Shown here piece after piece: positions 44,361-55,237 of a stretch of 64,000 nucleotides of DNA. This stretch comes from Rhizoclosmatium globosum. Lineage: Eukaryota > Chytridiomycota > Chytridiomycetes > Chytridiales > Chytriomycetaceae. A program made the position numbers and the translations under genes. How positions within the stretch are numbered: position 1 is the stretch's first letter; each line of letters opens with the position of its first letter. The notes beneath the pieces are model-generated. The model had not been told where the DNA came from, searched no databases, and saw only the letters and a list, made by a program, of their open reading frames with translations. Where the stretch lies: positions 62,001 through 126,000 of the forward strand of contig MCGO01000083.1 of assembly GCA_002104985.1 (NCBI GenBank), in the 5' to 3' direction.

Positions 44361-45569
44361 TCAAATCTTTTCTTGGTTGTCATTCAACCACTTGTAAACG
44401 GACGAAAAGTCCTTGTTCTTGTACTCCTTCTGACTGCTGACTTGGTTGTAGATCTGGTGCGCAACAGCTCCAAGAGTAACAGTGCTCTTGCTTTCGTGGG
44501 CAGCGGAAACGGCGAGGCTCAAATCCTTGGCCATCAAGCTAGTTCCGAAACCGCCAGTGTAGTCTCGCGAAGCTGGGACGTTTGGCAAAACTCCTGGGCA
44601 TGGATTGTAGGTATCGGTTGACCAGCAACGTCCAGACGAAGTGTTGATGATTCCAGCGAGCAATTTTGGGTCCATTCCGAGACGGACACCGAGGTTCATT
44701 GTCTCTGAGGCGGCGACCATTGAGATTCCGAGCATCATGTTGTTACAGATTTTGGCGACTTGCCCGTTTCCGACTGTGCCGCAGTGAACAATGTTTTTAC
44801 CCATGTGGACAAGAATTGTGTCCTTGACAGTGTTGAAGGTTGTGACTGAAGGGGATCCGACCATGAAAGTGAGTGTTCCAGCTTCGGCACCAAGGGTACC
44901 TTTTTCGACCATAATAAATAAATACAGATGGATTAGGCCGTATTATATATCATACCTCCAGAAACAGGAGCATCCAACATGACGGCACCAGCGTTTCCAA
45001 CAGTTTCGGCAACGTGTTTGCTTGTAGCCACATCAATGGTGGAGGAATCAACGAGCAAAACATTGTTACGGCCCTTGATACCAGCCAGCAGACCGGTTTC
45101 AGCATCCAAATAAACAGATTTGACGTGAGGACCAGCTGGAAGCATAGTGACAATAACATCACACTGAGCAGCAAGGTCCCGTGGAGTTGCAGCAACAGAC
45201 ACTGACTGGTTCTGAGCCTAATATCAATTAATTAATACATAAATATTAAGGTATTCGAGAGGGAAAAGCGAACCTTCAAATCCTTTGCGTTCTCAACAAA
45301 CTTTGAAGCTGTGGCAGGAAAGGCATCAAACACAACAAAGGGCGAGCCAGTCTTCTTCATGAGATTGGCAGCCATTGGAAATCCCATTTGGCCGAGTCCA
45401 ACGAATCCAATTGTTGGCTGGATTGAAATGGGTTGAAATGAGCAGGTACTCAAGTCAAGTGGAATTGGATGGTTTTACCTTGGATGCAACTGGAGAGTGA
45501 TTAGTGTTAGCCCTATTAAGATGCAGAGCAATCAAACGTACCTGAGCTGTAGAACCGGCGCGCGAGCAT
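44361..45569 (-). CDS. 3-hydroxyisobutyrate dehydrogenase, mitochondrial
   Basis: Five exons (45542-45569, 45479-45489, 45274-45417, 44956-45217, 44361-44899) join in frame to 327 aa. Exon 2 is an 11-nt microexon. The resulting start MLARRFYSSVASK is a typical mitochondrial presequence. The NAD-binding fold begins IGFVGLGQMGFPMAANL; further signatures are LDAPVSGGTLGAEAGTL and the substrate-site block GNGQVAKICNNMMLG with the catalytic Lys. The enzyme oxidises 3-hydroxyisobutyrate to methylmalonate semialdehyde in valine breakdown. Length matches the family. The product is complete and undamaged. Confidence 0.93.
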
Positions 45570-45664
45570 AATGATGTTGGTTGTTGGGTTGATTTTCGGG
45601 ATGAATCGGGATGTGAAAGATGGCTTTTCCCTTTCTTTCTTTCTCTCTCTTTATTCTACAAATA

Positions 45665-46444
45665 TTATGCAATATCTGTTGATTCTTCCACATCGGCTGT
45701 CTCTTCAGCCTCCTGTTCACCTTCTTTTCGCAGTGCACAATCACTAATTACAACACACTTTCCATCACAGTTGGACCACGCTTTGTGTACCGTATGAACT
45801 CTATCGTTCACGCGTATCATTCCCGTCTGTGTATTACACAAGTCTGCAATCTGGACTTCATGAAGATTCCACCCTGGTTCTCCGTCCACACCATCTGTCA
45901 CAGCTTCCATCAGTTCATGCGATGCACTCTGCTCGATGCTGGCAAGAATGTCGTTTCCAACGCATTTTGAAGTTGTCTTGTAAGGCAGCACGCCAAATAC
46001 TAGATGCTGTCCATTTGGGAGACGAGTTGATCCGTGCATCGCACAACCATTGATCTCAAAGTCGATTTCAGGGCCGAGATGGAGGGCATAGTAAGTATCT
46101 TCTGATGGATGTATCACTCTGGCTTTCGCAAGGCCTCGTAAGTAGGCTCGAGCATTCAATAGTGTTGTTGATGATGGGTTCGCATGTGTGATTGGCTGTC
46201 CGAGAGATCCTTTCGTAATCTGTTTCTTCTTTGTTGAGTATTGCCGAAGTATGCTCCAGTAGGGTGAATCCACAATGTCTGAATAGAACTGATTGAGCTG
46301 TGATTGATATGGATGGTTGCCGTAGTAGATAGGAACTACTTGGACACTGCCAATCACTGGTCCTCCACTGTATTTGAGTTTCGGCGAGGCGGCGAGGACT
46401 GCTGACACAAGGAGGATCAAGTGGAAGTGGATTGTGATGACCAT
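45665..46444 (-). CDS. Secreted HELMEAVTD-motif protein, possible metallopeptidase
   Basis: A single exon of 259 aa with a clear signal peptide (residues 1-18). Next comes YSGGPVIGSVQVVPIYYG, then near residue 183 ASHELMEAVTDGVDGEPGW and IADLCN. His-Glu-x3-Ala-x2-Asp resembles the zinc-site pattern of a group of secreted bacterial and fungal proteins, but the third ligand is not certain. The C-terminal tail is Glu-rich. The overall start also recalls EXORDIUM/Phi-1-like proteins. I regard protease activity as a hypothesis. The next genes downstream on the other strand are also secreted. Confidence 0.55.
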   Translation of the reverse strand: MVITIHFHLILLVSAVLAASPKLKYSGGPVIGSVQVVPIYYGNHPYQSQLNQFYSDIVDSPYWSILRQYSTKKKQITKGSLGQPITHANPSSTTLLNARAYLRGLAKARVIHPSEDTYYALHLGPEIDFEINGCAMHGSTRLPNGQHLVFGVLPYKTTSKCVGNDILASIEQSASHELMEAVTDGVDGEPGWNLHEVQIADLCNTQTGMIRVNDRVHTVHKAWSNCDGKCVVISDCALRKEGEQEAEETADVEESTDIA

Positions 46445-46840
46445 TTTATTGTTACCATGACCAACATCAAACACTAACCCCCCTTTAATGTAAACTGTTG
46501 AGCCCCTTTCATTATATACAAAAAATAGAGGTAAGCGTCATAAGATATTCGAAATAGAGGCACCAACTTAAATGAAAACACGTAATTCTGACCTTTGGAC
46601 TAAGCCTCTCAATCTCATCTTTAGCCTTTTATGCTATGGTTTATTACTCAAGCTTCTCTTTATTTAATTTCATACAAACCCTTATTCGAAATCCTTCCGC
46701 TGAAAAATTGGTAAATCCATTCGAAATATCGTATATAAGCCAAGCGCAGATTTCGAAATCTGATTTTCAATTCACTCCTATAAAGCGACAACAAACCGCC
46801 TGTGATGCAGTTCAAAAAACAATCTCAACAAAACTCCCAG
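46445..46840 (+). promoter_or_regulatory. Upstream region of small secreted protein 1
   Basis: Three TTCGAAAT motifs (46685-46692, 46720-46727, 46752-46759) precede a TATAAAG box at 46779-46785, which is 56 bp before the ATG. The same arrangement recurs before the duplicate gene. The left part is the start region of the divergent HELMEAVTD gene. Confidence 0.6.
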
Positions 46841-47071
46841 ATGAACTTCCAAACTTTGATCGCTGTTCTCGCTACTAGCGTCGCTTTTGCCAACGCGCTC
46901 CCAGGTGGTGGCTTTGGAGGTGGTTTCCCTGGCGGATGTCACCCACCATGCCCATCCAACCTTCTCTGTCTCAACAACCAGTGTACCGCCATTTGCGTCC
47001 CGGACTGTGCTCCAAACCAAGTCTGCTCTACCAAGACCAACACATGCGTACCAAAAGGACTTGGTCGCTGA
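46841..47071 (+). CDS. Small secreted Cys-rich protein 1
   Basis: 76 aa. The start at 46841 is chosen over 46805 because it matches the duplicate gene exactly and begins directly with a signal peptide (to about residue 19). The mature part opens with a Gly-rich stretch (GGGFGGGFPGGC) followed by eight Cys in the order CHPPCPSNLLC, C, C-x3-C, C and C. This is a compact disulfide-bonded protein, reminiscent of small secreted fungal or egg-shell-like peptides. Function unknown. Confidence 0.72.
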   Translation: MNFQTLIAVLATSVAFANALPGGGFGGGFPGGCHPPCPSNLLCLNNQCTAICVPDCAPNQVCSTKTNTCVPKGLGR

Positions 47072-47507
47072 TTTTGAATTTATGTTTAATATATCCATTT
47101 GTATGAAGTGAATAAAACATGTTTGTGCCACATACTAGTTTAGAGAGAACATGAACCAATCGATCCCTGAACTTTGGTAAAGAAGCAAAAACAAAGATGG
47201 AACTGTGCCTTGATTCCTTCACCAGCTAGAAACTTAACCAAAGAGCAAGGATTCAGCCCCTCACAAAAAGAAACTACAAGATACAGGCCAAATGAAATTG
47301 CTGGTATTCTCAATGGATTATCGATTTTTGAGCAAACCCTCATTCGAAATCTTTCGCTGAAAAATTTTGGAATAAGGATCCATTCGAAATATATGCAAAT
47401 CAGTGCCAAGCTTGGATTTCGAAATCTGATTTTCAATCCAGGGCTATAAAGGGAACGATGATCGTTTACGAAGTTCCTCACAAAAAACAATATCACAAAA
47501 CTCCAAG
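47072..47507 (+). promoter_or_regulatory. Upstream region of small secreted protein 2
   Basis: The right half duplicates the promoter of protein 1: TTCGAAAT at 47343-47350, 47383-47390 and 47418-47425, and TATAAAG at 47447-47453, 55 bp before the ATG. No gene is seen in the left half. Confidence 0.6.
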
Positions 47508-47729
47508 ATGAACTTCCAAACCTTGATCGCTGTTCTCGCTACTAGCGTCGCTTTTGTCAACGCGCTCCCAGGCGGTGGCTTTGGAGGGGGTTTCCCTGGT
47601 GGATGTCACCCACCATGCCCATCCAACCTTCTCTGTGGCCCAAACAACCAGTGTGTCGCCATTTGCTTCCCGGACTGTGCTCCAAACCAAATTTGCTCTA
47701 CCAAGACCAACACCTGCGTTCCAAAGTAA
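47508..47729 (+). CDS. Small secreted Cys-rich protein 2
   Basis: 73 aa and nearly identical to protein 1 (signal peptide, Gly-rich start, same eight Cys). It differs by a Gly-Pro insertion after the third Cys and by loss of the last four residues (GLGR is missing). The duplication includes the promoter, so the two are probably co-expressed. Function unknown. Confidence 0.72.
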   Translation: MNFQTLIAVLATSVAFVNALPGGGFGGGFPGGCHPPCPSNLLCGPNNQCVAICFPDCAPNQICSTKTNTCVPK

Positions 47730-47964
47730 TGCAGTCCTTGATTTTGTTTCTGTAAAAATATATCAATGCCATATCCTCTTCCATGAAGTTAAATAAACTT
47801 TAGTGCAGCATCAAACAAATAATATATCGTGCTTTACTGCTTTAGAGAAATAATAACAGGAGAAACAATAAACCGAACAAGATGAAAACAGGGACTGGAA
47901 TACTGAACCAACGAACATGCATACACTCCCAATAAAACCAATCGTAATATAAACTCGAAAGCAC

Positions 47965-49321
47965 TCAAAAGTCGTAATCACGCGTTCGACCTGAAATAAT
48001 GAGTAAATAATGGGGTTGTTATGATGATCAAAACTTACTGAACGAAGGGCTCTTTGCTCGTGGAGTCAAACCATATAACCCGTCACCCACAGAAAGTGAT
48101 TTTCGAGGTTTAGGGCTGGAAGATCCTGTGTCGACGATAATGTTATTAGTATCAGATGAAATTAAGCTCGAACCAAGAAAGTATTTGATCTCACGTGAGT
48201 AATTCAGTTCCCATGGCATATCCGAATCAATTCCTTTACTGCGATGCTTTGATAGAGAGCGCGAATCTGCTTACTTGATTGTTAGGCTCACTTCACCACA
48301 TAAATAAACACAAAATGTTACCATCGTCATCATCCCTTCGACTTTTCGAGTGACGTCGTTCCTTCTTTTCCACAAGAGACTCTTCACTGCTTTCCAGATA
48401 CTTTTTGCTTCCTCGACGCTTCGGTTTAGCATCAGAAGCGTCTGAGTCATAATTCTTTTTCTTCTCGTCCTTGTCCCTCCGTGATGACCCAGACCTCGAA
48501 TGGCTCTTCTTTTCTTTACGATCATCGCCACTTTCTTCATCACTGCCTCGTCGACTCTTGCTCTTTTTCTTGTCCTTTCGTTCATCGTCACTGCCCTTGT
48601 CGCTTCCCTTCTTTTTGCTGGAACTGCGTTTATGTTCCTTTTCGTCATCGCTTCCGCGTTTTTTGCTGGAGCTTCGTTTATGTTCTTTTTCATCGTCGCT
48701 GCCCTTCTTTTTGCTGGAGCTCCTTTTGTGGTCCTTTTCGTCGTCGCTTCCTTTTGATTTACTTCCGTGTCGACTGTGTTTGTCGTGGTGTTTTTTGACG
48801 ACGATTGTTATGCTTTCGTCACTTTCACTAGCCTCGTCTTCACTTCCGCTTCCTTTCTTTGATTTCTTCTTGTCCTTTCCGTGCTTATGATCCTTCTCCT
48901 TCTCCTTGTCTTTTCCATGCTTATCCTTCTTCTTGTCCTTTTTCTTATCTTTCTTTTTGTCGTCGTCAGAATCGCCGCCGCCAGAGTCCGTATTCCCATT
49001 ATACGCAACGACAAGACTTTCACCATCCCTCAATACACCAACACTTGAATAGCTTGGTATCGCTGCGAAATCAGCTGTGTAAAACACACATCGGTCGCTG
49101 TCTACACCGTCATCGTCTGCAAGTTGATCGCGCTTTGCGAAGAGAACAAGGTCTAATAATGTGTATTTGGAGTTTGTCGGGATTTCAGCAATCACGCGTC
49201 TGGATGGTGATTCGGAGGATGATTTCGTGGACGGGAAGCCGACAAAGTTGAGTGTGACACGAGCGATTTTGGTGAGAGTTTGTTCCTTGTGGTCCTTCTC
49301 CTTGTCCTTGTCTTTGCCCAT
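47965..49321 (-). CDS. Highly charged Lys/Ser/Asp-rich protein
   Basis: Exons 48322-49321, 48039-48266 and 47965-47990 join to 417 aa. The first ~110 residues look folded (RVTLNFVGFPS to RDGESLVVAYNGN, possibly ubiquitin- or DIX-like). About 210 residues of repetitive Lys/Ser/Asp/Glu follow: KKKDKKKDKKKDK runs, then a 17-residue unit KGSDDEKEHKRSSSKK repeated about four times. The last 80 residues are less biased and end RTRDYDF. Such tails are typical of nuclear, RNA-associated proteins; this is inference. The repeat makes large open frames on the other strand that are not genes. Confidence 0.65.
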
Positions 49322-49638
49322 GTTTCGATGAAGTGACTGATAAAGAAGATTGTACTTTCGATTAAACGTTCTAAGTTTGTTGTTGCTGATTTAGTTGTTT
49401 GGTGGGCTTATGTCGGCTGGTATCGAGTTGACTCAATAGTCCGAATATAAACAGTTGATCTGGAAGAGTGGAGTGAGAGAGGCAAATGTCTTGATTGTTC
49501 TCGTGGTTCAAAGACGTTTTTCAGTGGCTCGCCCACATTGTCTCGGATTCCAATTGTTCTAGAAGGACATCATCAACTATTCGGGATTCTGACCAATCAT
49601 AACATTGATGGCAAATATATGAAGTATGCTTAATCTAT
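49322..49638. other. Intergenic region
   Basis: 317 bp between the start of the charged protein gene and the end of the first TIR-Sel1 gene. No gene recognised; it should hold the promoter of the former. Confidence 0.3.
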
Positions 49639-51429
49639 TTAAAAGAATTCAAGAATTTCAAGAGCTGTGGTTGCTTCTTCCACACCACCAGCCGCAGCCT
49701 TTGTAAATAATTCTTTCGCCATATCTTTGTTTTGCTCCACACCTAGACCATCTCTATAAAAGTTGGCTAATGCATATTGAGAATCGGCGGATCCCTGTTT
49801 GGCAGCTTTCTCGTGCCAGGCAAAAGCGCGTACATAGTCTTTCTTGACTCCAAGTCCATTTTCGTAAATAGTACCAAGCCGTCGTTGCGCATACATGTAT
49901 CTGTGATATATACATTTAGCTTCTTTCTTAAGACTTTGTATCCCTCACCCTGATTTGCAGACTTTGTGTACCAAACAAGAGCTTCATTGAATGAAGGATC
50001 ACATCCAAGTCCCTTCTCCAACATTTCTGCAAGATTGCACTGTGCGAATTGGTTATCGGCGTCTGCTGCCAGACCAAACCAGTGTAAAGCAGTCGCGTAG
50101 TTTTGATCGCAGCCAAGTCCGTCCTTGTACATGATAGCGAGTGAGTTTTGTGCATTCGCATATCCTTGGTTTGCAGATCGCGTGAACATATCGAGAGCGG
50201 CTTTGTAGTTTTGGGCCACACCCAGTCCTTGTTTGTATACTCTGCCTGTGTTGAATTCTCCGATTTTGTATTCTTGCACTGCTGATTTTTCGTAGTAATA
50301 AGCAGCTTTGGACCAGTCCTTCAAGATCTGTCAGGTATACCAGCTTTAGATCGATAATACCAATCTAACGTTCCTAATTTTGTTTCATCACTCACCTCGT
50401 ACATTTCTCCTAAATGGTTCATTCCACTAGAGTTTCCAAACTTGGCGGCCTTACTGTAATACTCAATCGCATTTGCTGTAGATTGAGGGACACCCAACCC
50501 AAAGCGACACATATCGCCCAAGTTATCAAACGCCTCTCCAGACTCTTTACTTGCAGCTTTCTGGGAAAAACTCCCACGCTTTCGCATAGTCTTGGTACGT
50601 TCCATATCCAAATCGATGCATCAATCCAAGATTCGTAAGTCCCATTGGATTCCCTTGATTCGCAGACCGAGTAAACCATTCAATCGCTTTCCTGAATCTT
50701 GTGGACATCCCAGCCCAAATCGATACGCAAGACCCAAGTTGTTTTGACCGTATGGGTTTCCATTCTCTGCACTCTTGACAAAGAATCGGAATGCAGTCAG
50801 TTGATCAGGTTTGCGTCCAACGTGTCCGTTCTTCCACATGATTCCCATTCGGTTTTGGCATTCTGCGTTTCCTTGTGCAGCTCCTTCGTCAATGTTTTCA
50901 GCGTCGGGTGCGTTGAGGATTTCGGAAAGAAGGTCGAAAAGGGAATCTGATTTGGTTGAGTCGTCACTGAAATCAATGCTGGTGAGTTGGTCTGCTCCAG
51001 TTTTGATGAGAGAACGGGGGAAGGGGCCGTGATCAAGGCGAAGAGGGATAATGTGCTTGTACTCTGACAGGGAGAAGTTGAGTTCTTTTGGCAGTTTACT
51101 GAAGTCTTTCTTGGTTGTTAATGGTGACAGGTTTAATTGGGTTCAAGCAATATGTACCTCATAGGTGGATGACAGGTTGATGAGGATCACCTTGCTGTCC
51201 TGGATACCTTCAACCATTCGATCGACAGTATTTCCGGTCATCTTTTCATCATCTCGCCAGACAAGAAGACCTTGGGATGTGAGAAAGTCGTGGATCTCAA
51301 CAACAAGGTCCTTCTGCGCCCATCTGGATTCCTTGATTATTAGCATCGATATTGACATAAATGAAGTACTTGCGAATAGGAAAGCATGGCATGGTACTTG
51401 AAACCAGGTGGAAGTGGTCGGACTTGCAT
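49639..51429 (-). CDS. TIR-domain protein with Sel1 repeats, downstream copy
   Basis: Exon 1 (51374-51429) starts MQVRPLPPGFKYHAMLSYS. A 50-nt intron with a GC donor (51324-51373) leads to WAQKDLVVEIHDFL and LLVWRDDEKM, the core of a TIR domain. After the intron ending near 51113, PKELNFSLSEYK offers the Glu expected at the NADase site. From about residue 160 come ~10 Sel1-like repeats of ~36 residues (YRFGLGCPQD, MYKDGLGCDQNY, IYENGLGVKKDY) up to 49639. Single-base shifts near 50691-50697, 50561-50570 and 49945-49951 interrupt the frame. The repeats continue smoothly across each, so these are probably errors. Confidence 0.75.
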
Positions 51430-51486
51430 TTGCTGATTCGAAAGATGTTTCAAACAAGTTGAAATAACAATAAGTTGATTCTATTA

Positions 51487-53080
51487 TCAAAACAAATCAA
51501 AAATCTCTAGCGCCATCTGCGCATCCTCATCTCCTCCTTCAGCTGCAAGTGTAAATAGCCGACGAGCTCGTTCCCTATCTTGTTTTTACCACCAAGACCA
51601 TCACGGTATAGAGTTCCCTCAGCATACTGTGCAGATGGGTTACCCTGTTGGGCACTCTTGGTGTAAAACTCCAATGCTTGTTTGAAATCCTGTAGTTGGT
51701 TGTGTTATTTGAGTTGGGAAATATCACCAAAACAAATTACCTTTGTAGTTCCCAAACCATTCTCGTACATGGTACCAAGGTTATACTGTGCGTACATATT
51801 TCCTTCGTTAGCCGCCCTTTGAAACCACTTGATTGCTCGAGAAAAGTCCTCCAACGTTTTGTAAATCTCGCCTAATGAGTTCATTGCATCCACGTATCCC
51901 GTGTTTGCAGCTTTACCAAACCATTCACATGCTCGTTGCAAATCCCTTTCAACTCCCCAGCCATATTTGTAGCACTGTCCCAAGTTGTTTTGGGCTACAG
52001 CATTCCCTTGTCGGGCACTTCGGAGATACCACTCGACTGCCTTTTCTTCACTCTGCTCAGCTCCCTGTCCCTCTTGATACATGTATCCCAACGCACACTG
52101 TGCATCCGCATTTCCCTGCTTAGCTGCCATTTCTCTCCAGTAGGCGCAACGTCTGAGATCGACCGGGATTCCTCCCAATCCACTTTCATAAATATAAGCA
52201 AGGTTGACTTGTGAATCTGCGTGTCCTTTGTTCGCTGCTTTTGTGAACCAGTTGATTGCAAGGCTCATGTCTTGCTTTGTACCTCTCCCAAGTTTATACA
52301 TTACAGCAAGCTTGAATTAAGTGGGTGAGATAAGTGGAGCAAGGTTAAAGGTGATTAGTCTTACATTGTATTCTGCCTTAAGGTTGCCCAACGATGCTGC
52401 CCTAGAAAACCATTCAAACGCTTTCTTAAACTCCCGCTCAAAGTAAAAGTTTGAAGCCACGATTTCCATCGCATTGGCATCGCCTGCCAAGGCATTCTGA
52501 AAGACGTCTTGAGCAGTAGCAGGATCCACATCAGCCTGATCCGCCGAAACACCAATTGTCTTAATAATCTCCTTAAACAGGGCTCCCATTGTCGCTTCCT
52601 TCTTGCTCAAATCCGTAAAGTCAAAGTACAGCGAGTCATCAGATCCAACTTTGAACTTTGTCTTTGGGTAAGGTCCGTTGTCCAACCGGATCTGAATCAG
52701 AGGCTTCTTTTCGCTTTCGGCAAAGTTGAGTTCCTTTTGGGCGCTTTCGGATTGCTGTCAGAAGATGGATGTTGTTTAAATTGACTGAAACCGAAAGTGG
52801 AGATGGCGGGAGATACCTCATAGTCCCTTGACATGCACACAAGCATTAGTTTGGAGTCCTGGATTCCTTCGACGATGCTTCCGTCGACACTGCCGGTTAC
52901 CTGGCGATCATCCCGCCACAGCTTGAGGCCGTTTGCGGTGAGGAAGTTGTGGATCTCAACCACGATCGGCTTTTGGACCCAGCTGTAATGGATGTTAACC
53001 AATTGTTAGGTACGGATGTGTGCTTACGAGTAGGACATGATGGCATGGTACTTGAAACCAGCAGGCAGGGAAATCGACAT
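51487..53080 (-). CDS. TIR-domain protein with Sel1 repeats, upstream copy
   Basis: Exon 1 starts at 53080 (MSISLPAGFKYHAIMSYS); intron 52983-53027 is GT-AG. The TIR part continues WVQKPIVVEIHNFL, LKLWRDDRQV, IVEGIQDSKLMLVCMSRDY and AQKELNFAESEKKPLIQIRL, with Glu of KEL as candidate catalytic residue. A linker (~residues 110-190) precedes about eight Sel1-like repeats (MYKLGRGTKQDM, IYESGLGG, MYQEGQGAEQ, MYENGLGTTK) ending at 51487. One base seems missing near 51578-51588, just before the last repeat. The two copies are in tandem, only 58 bp apart, and this one shares a 268-bp divergent promoter with the PstS-receptor gene. Function unknown; signalling or defence by NAD cleavage is a hypothesis. 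Confidence 0.78.
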
Positions 53081-53348
53081 TTGGTTTGAAGATTAAAAAG
53101 TAGATGTAGTACTGAGACAATACTTGAGTGCAAAAGAAAGGCCATGAACAGAAGAGTACTTAAATTCAACTGTTCTGTGCGTTAATAAGGAAGAGATTGT
53201 CGGTTATCAATGTACCATGTTTCACTTCTACAATTCCAGAGACGCTTAATATTTGAATTTTCGATTACTTTCAAGTCCTAACAATGATTGCGTCGCTTAG
53301 AAATTTGTTGGCTAAGATTTACAGATTATTTGTTTGAAATCGCCTTGC
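53081..53348. promoter_or_regulatory. Divergent promoter region: TIR-Sel1 and PstS-receptor genes
   Basis: 268 bp separate two start codons facing away from each other. The sequence is AT-rich with no coding frame. It must contain both promoters. No recognised factor site. Confidence 0.4.
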
Positions 53349-55237
53349 ATGATTGTCAACTGTTTGGCCATTCTGGTCGTTACTTTGCTGGTGTATTACG
53401 TTGAAGGTACTGTCACTGTGATTAAAGGAGGTGGAACGACGTTCCCGCAGCAACCATATTTCAGTGCTGTTGCTGACTTCAACCAACTTTATCGTAAGCC
53501 CCATCTCCCGCCTTCAACTTTACATTAATGTTTGGTCACTAGAAGGCGTACAAGCAACATACAACGCGACAAACTCGCAAACAGGTCAACAATCCGTGGC
53601 ATCCGGGCTTTTAAACTGGGGTGGAAGCGACACTGATGTGCAAACAAGCATAGCAGGCTCCGACAAACTAGTCGTGTTACCAGCTATTGCGGGAGGCCTA
53701 CTTATTGCGTATAATCTCCCAGGATATTCTGACACGTTAAAGTTGAGCAGAAAAGCCTTTCCGCGAATCTTTGATGGAAAGATTCAGAAATGGAATGATC
53801 CCATGATTGTCAAAGACAATCCTTTCCTCGCGAATAACAGTGCTTCTATCCGTGTCGTGCGACAAGTAGCTTCCAAAGGGTCTTCTGTCAACTTGTCAAA
53901 GTTTTTGATTCAGTTGGACGCTGAGAATGGAATATCGCCGTCGCCTCATTCGAATCCACAAACTTTACAGTCGATTCCATCTTCGCTGCTTGCGAAAAAT
54001 CCTGCTGCTATAAATGTCATGGTGGGTGCGATCCCAAATACTATTGGTTACTTGAACCAATATGAGGCCCAAGATGCTATACTACCGTCCGACTCTACTG
54101 TTAAAGCCGCGTTGATACAACACAAAGACGGATCGTTTATTCGTTGGTCTGGCGATACTGTCAAAATTGCTGTGACTGGAATTCCAGATGCAGTCGTCAA
54201 AAATGCATCACTCCAAACCAACTTAATCGCATATAATTTGCCTGTAAAAGGAGCATACCCACTGTCCTTGATATCGAATTTTGTTCTAAATCCAACAAAT
54301 ATCTCGAGTAATCCCTTGGAAATTGTTGGCACATTGAAGCTTCTTTGGATGTTTCTTCAAAGCCCGCAGGTACGAATTTCCTTTTCCGTTCGTAGCCTAC
54401 AACTTACCCTACACTGTGTAGTATGCCAATCAGTATACTTATACTTCCCTCACAAATACAACCATGGGGTACAAGACGTTAAACTTCTTAAAAACTATCA
54501 AATATTCGGATGGAACACTGATATACGGCCAATCAATTTGTGACGTTGATGTGGACGGAAGCTATAAAAATCCATGTATCCATGGTCACTGCATTGACCC
54601 ACTTCCATTCCAAGCTCCAGATCAAGTTTGCGTCTGCAATAATGGATACCAAAATGTTATGAATAACGATTGCAGCGAACCCACGCCGTTATTCATGCCT
54701 GGATTCGTGAGTAAATTGCAAATTGCTCTGTTCGTTATTGCGACTCTTGTTATCATCGTCTTTGCCTATTTTATTGTCGTGAAAAGGAACGAGCCAGATG
54801 TGAAGGCCATCTCGCCATTCTGTTGCTCATACATTCTAGTTGGATGTTTTATTGGAACTGTGGCCATTCTGACAAAAGGACTGTCTACTACGAATTCCGT
54901 CTGTCACGCGAACGCAGTTCTCCCAGCAGTCGCGTTTGGAATGATATTCAGTATGATTTTGGCAAAAGCTATTAGGATCTTTCTTATATTTGGTTACTCG
55001 AAAATTGCGCGATCTCGGTTCTTGAAGGATGATTTTTTGATTGCTTGTTGTACCGCTGTTGCAGTATTTGAAGGGGCGTTTACAGGAAAGGCGATGGATG
55101 GGGCTGGCGTTGAGCCACGTCTTATTACGTTTGATGGGTCCTCGGATACTTATGGGCCTGTGCCTCAGATAGTGTCGGTGGCGGAAGGGTCAAAAAGTCC
55201 ACATTCGAGTAAAAATCAGGTTTCCTTTATCAAATAG
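53349..55237 (+). CDS. PstS-like domain + EGF-like + class-C-like membrane protein
   Basis: Exons 53349-53493, 53543-54369 and 54422-55237 join in frame to 595 aa. A signal peptide (~1-20) is followed by a phosphate-binding-type solute domain: GGGTTFPQQPYFSAVADF, LNWGGSDTDVQTS, AGGLLIAYNLPGYSDTLKLS and IFDGKIQKWNDPMIV, all classic PstS landmarks. After ~residue 360 comes an EGF-like module (CIHGHCIDP, CVCNNGYQ). Helices then start at about residue 422 (ALFVIATLVIIVFAYFIVV), 456 and 488 (VLPAVAFGMIFSMILAKAIR), with a weaker fourth at 520. The first helices recall class C GPCRs (GABA-B/Grl type), but helices 5-7 are missing and a short polar tail ends at 55237. Likely surface sensor. Confidence 0.72.

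Noticed and set aside
48471..49251. Hydrophobic or Arg-rich + strand open frames opposite the charged protein
   Set aside because: They arise from the Lys/Ser/Asp repeat on the other strand and have no start context or introns.
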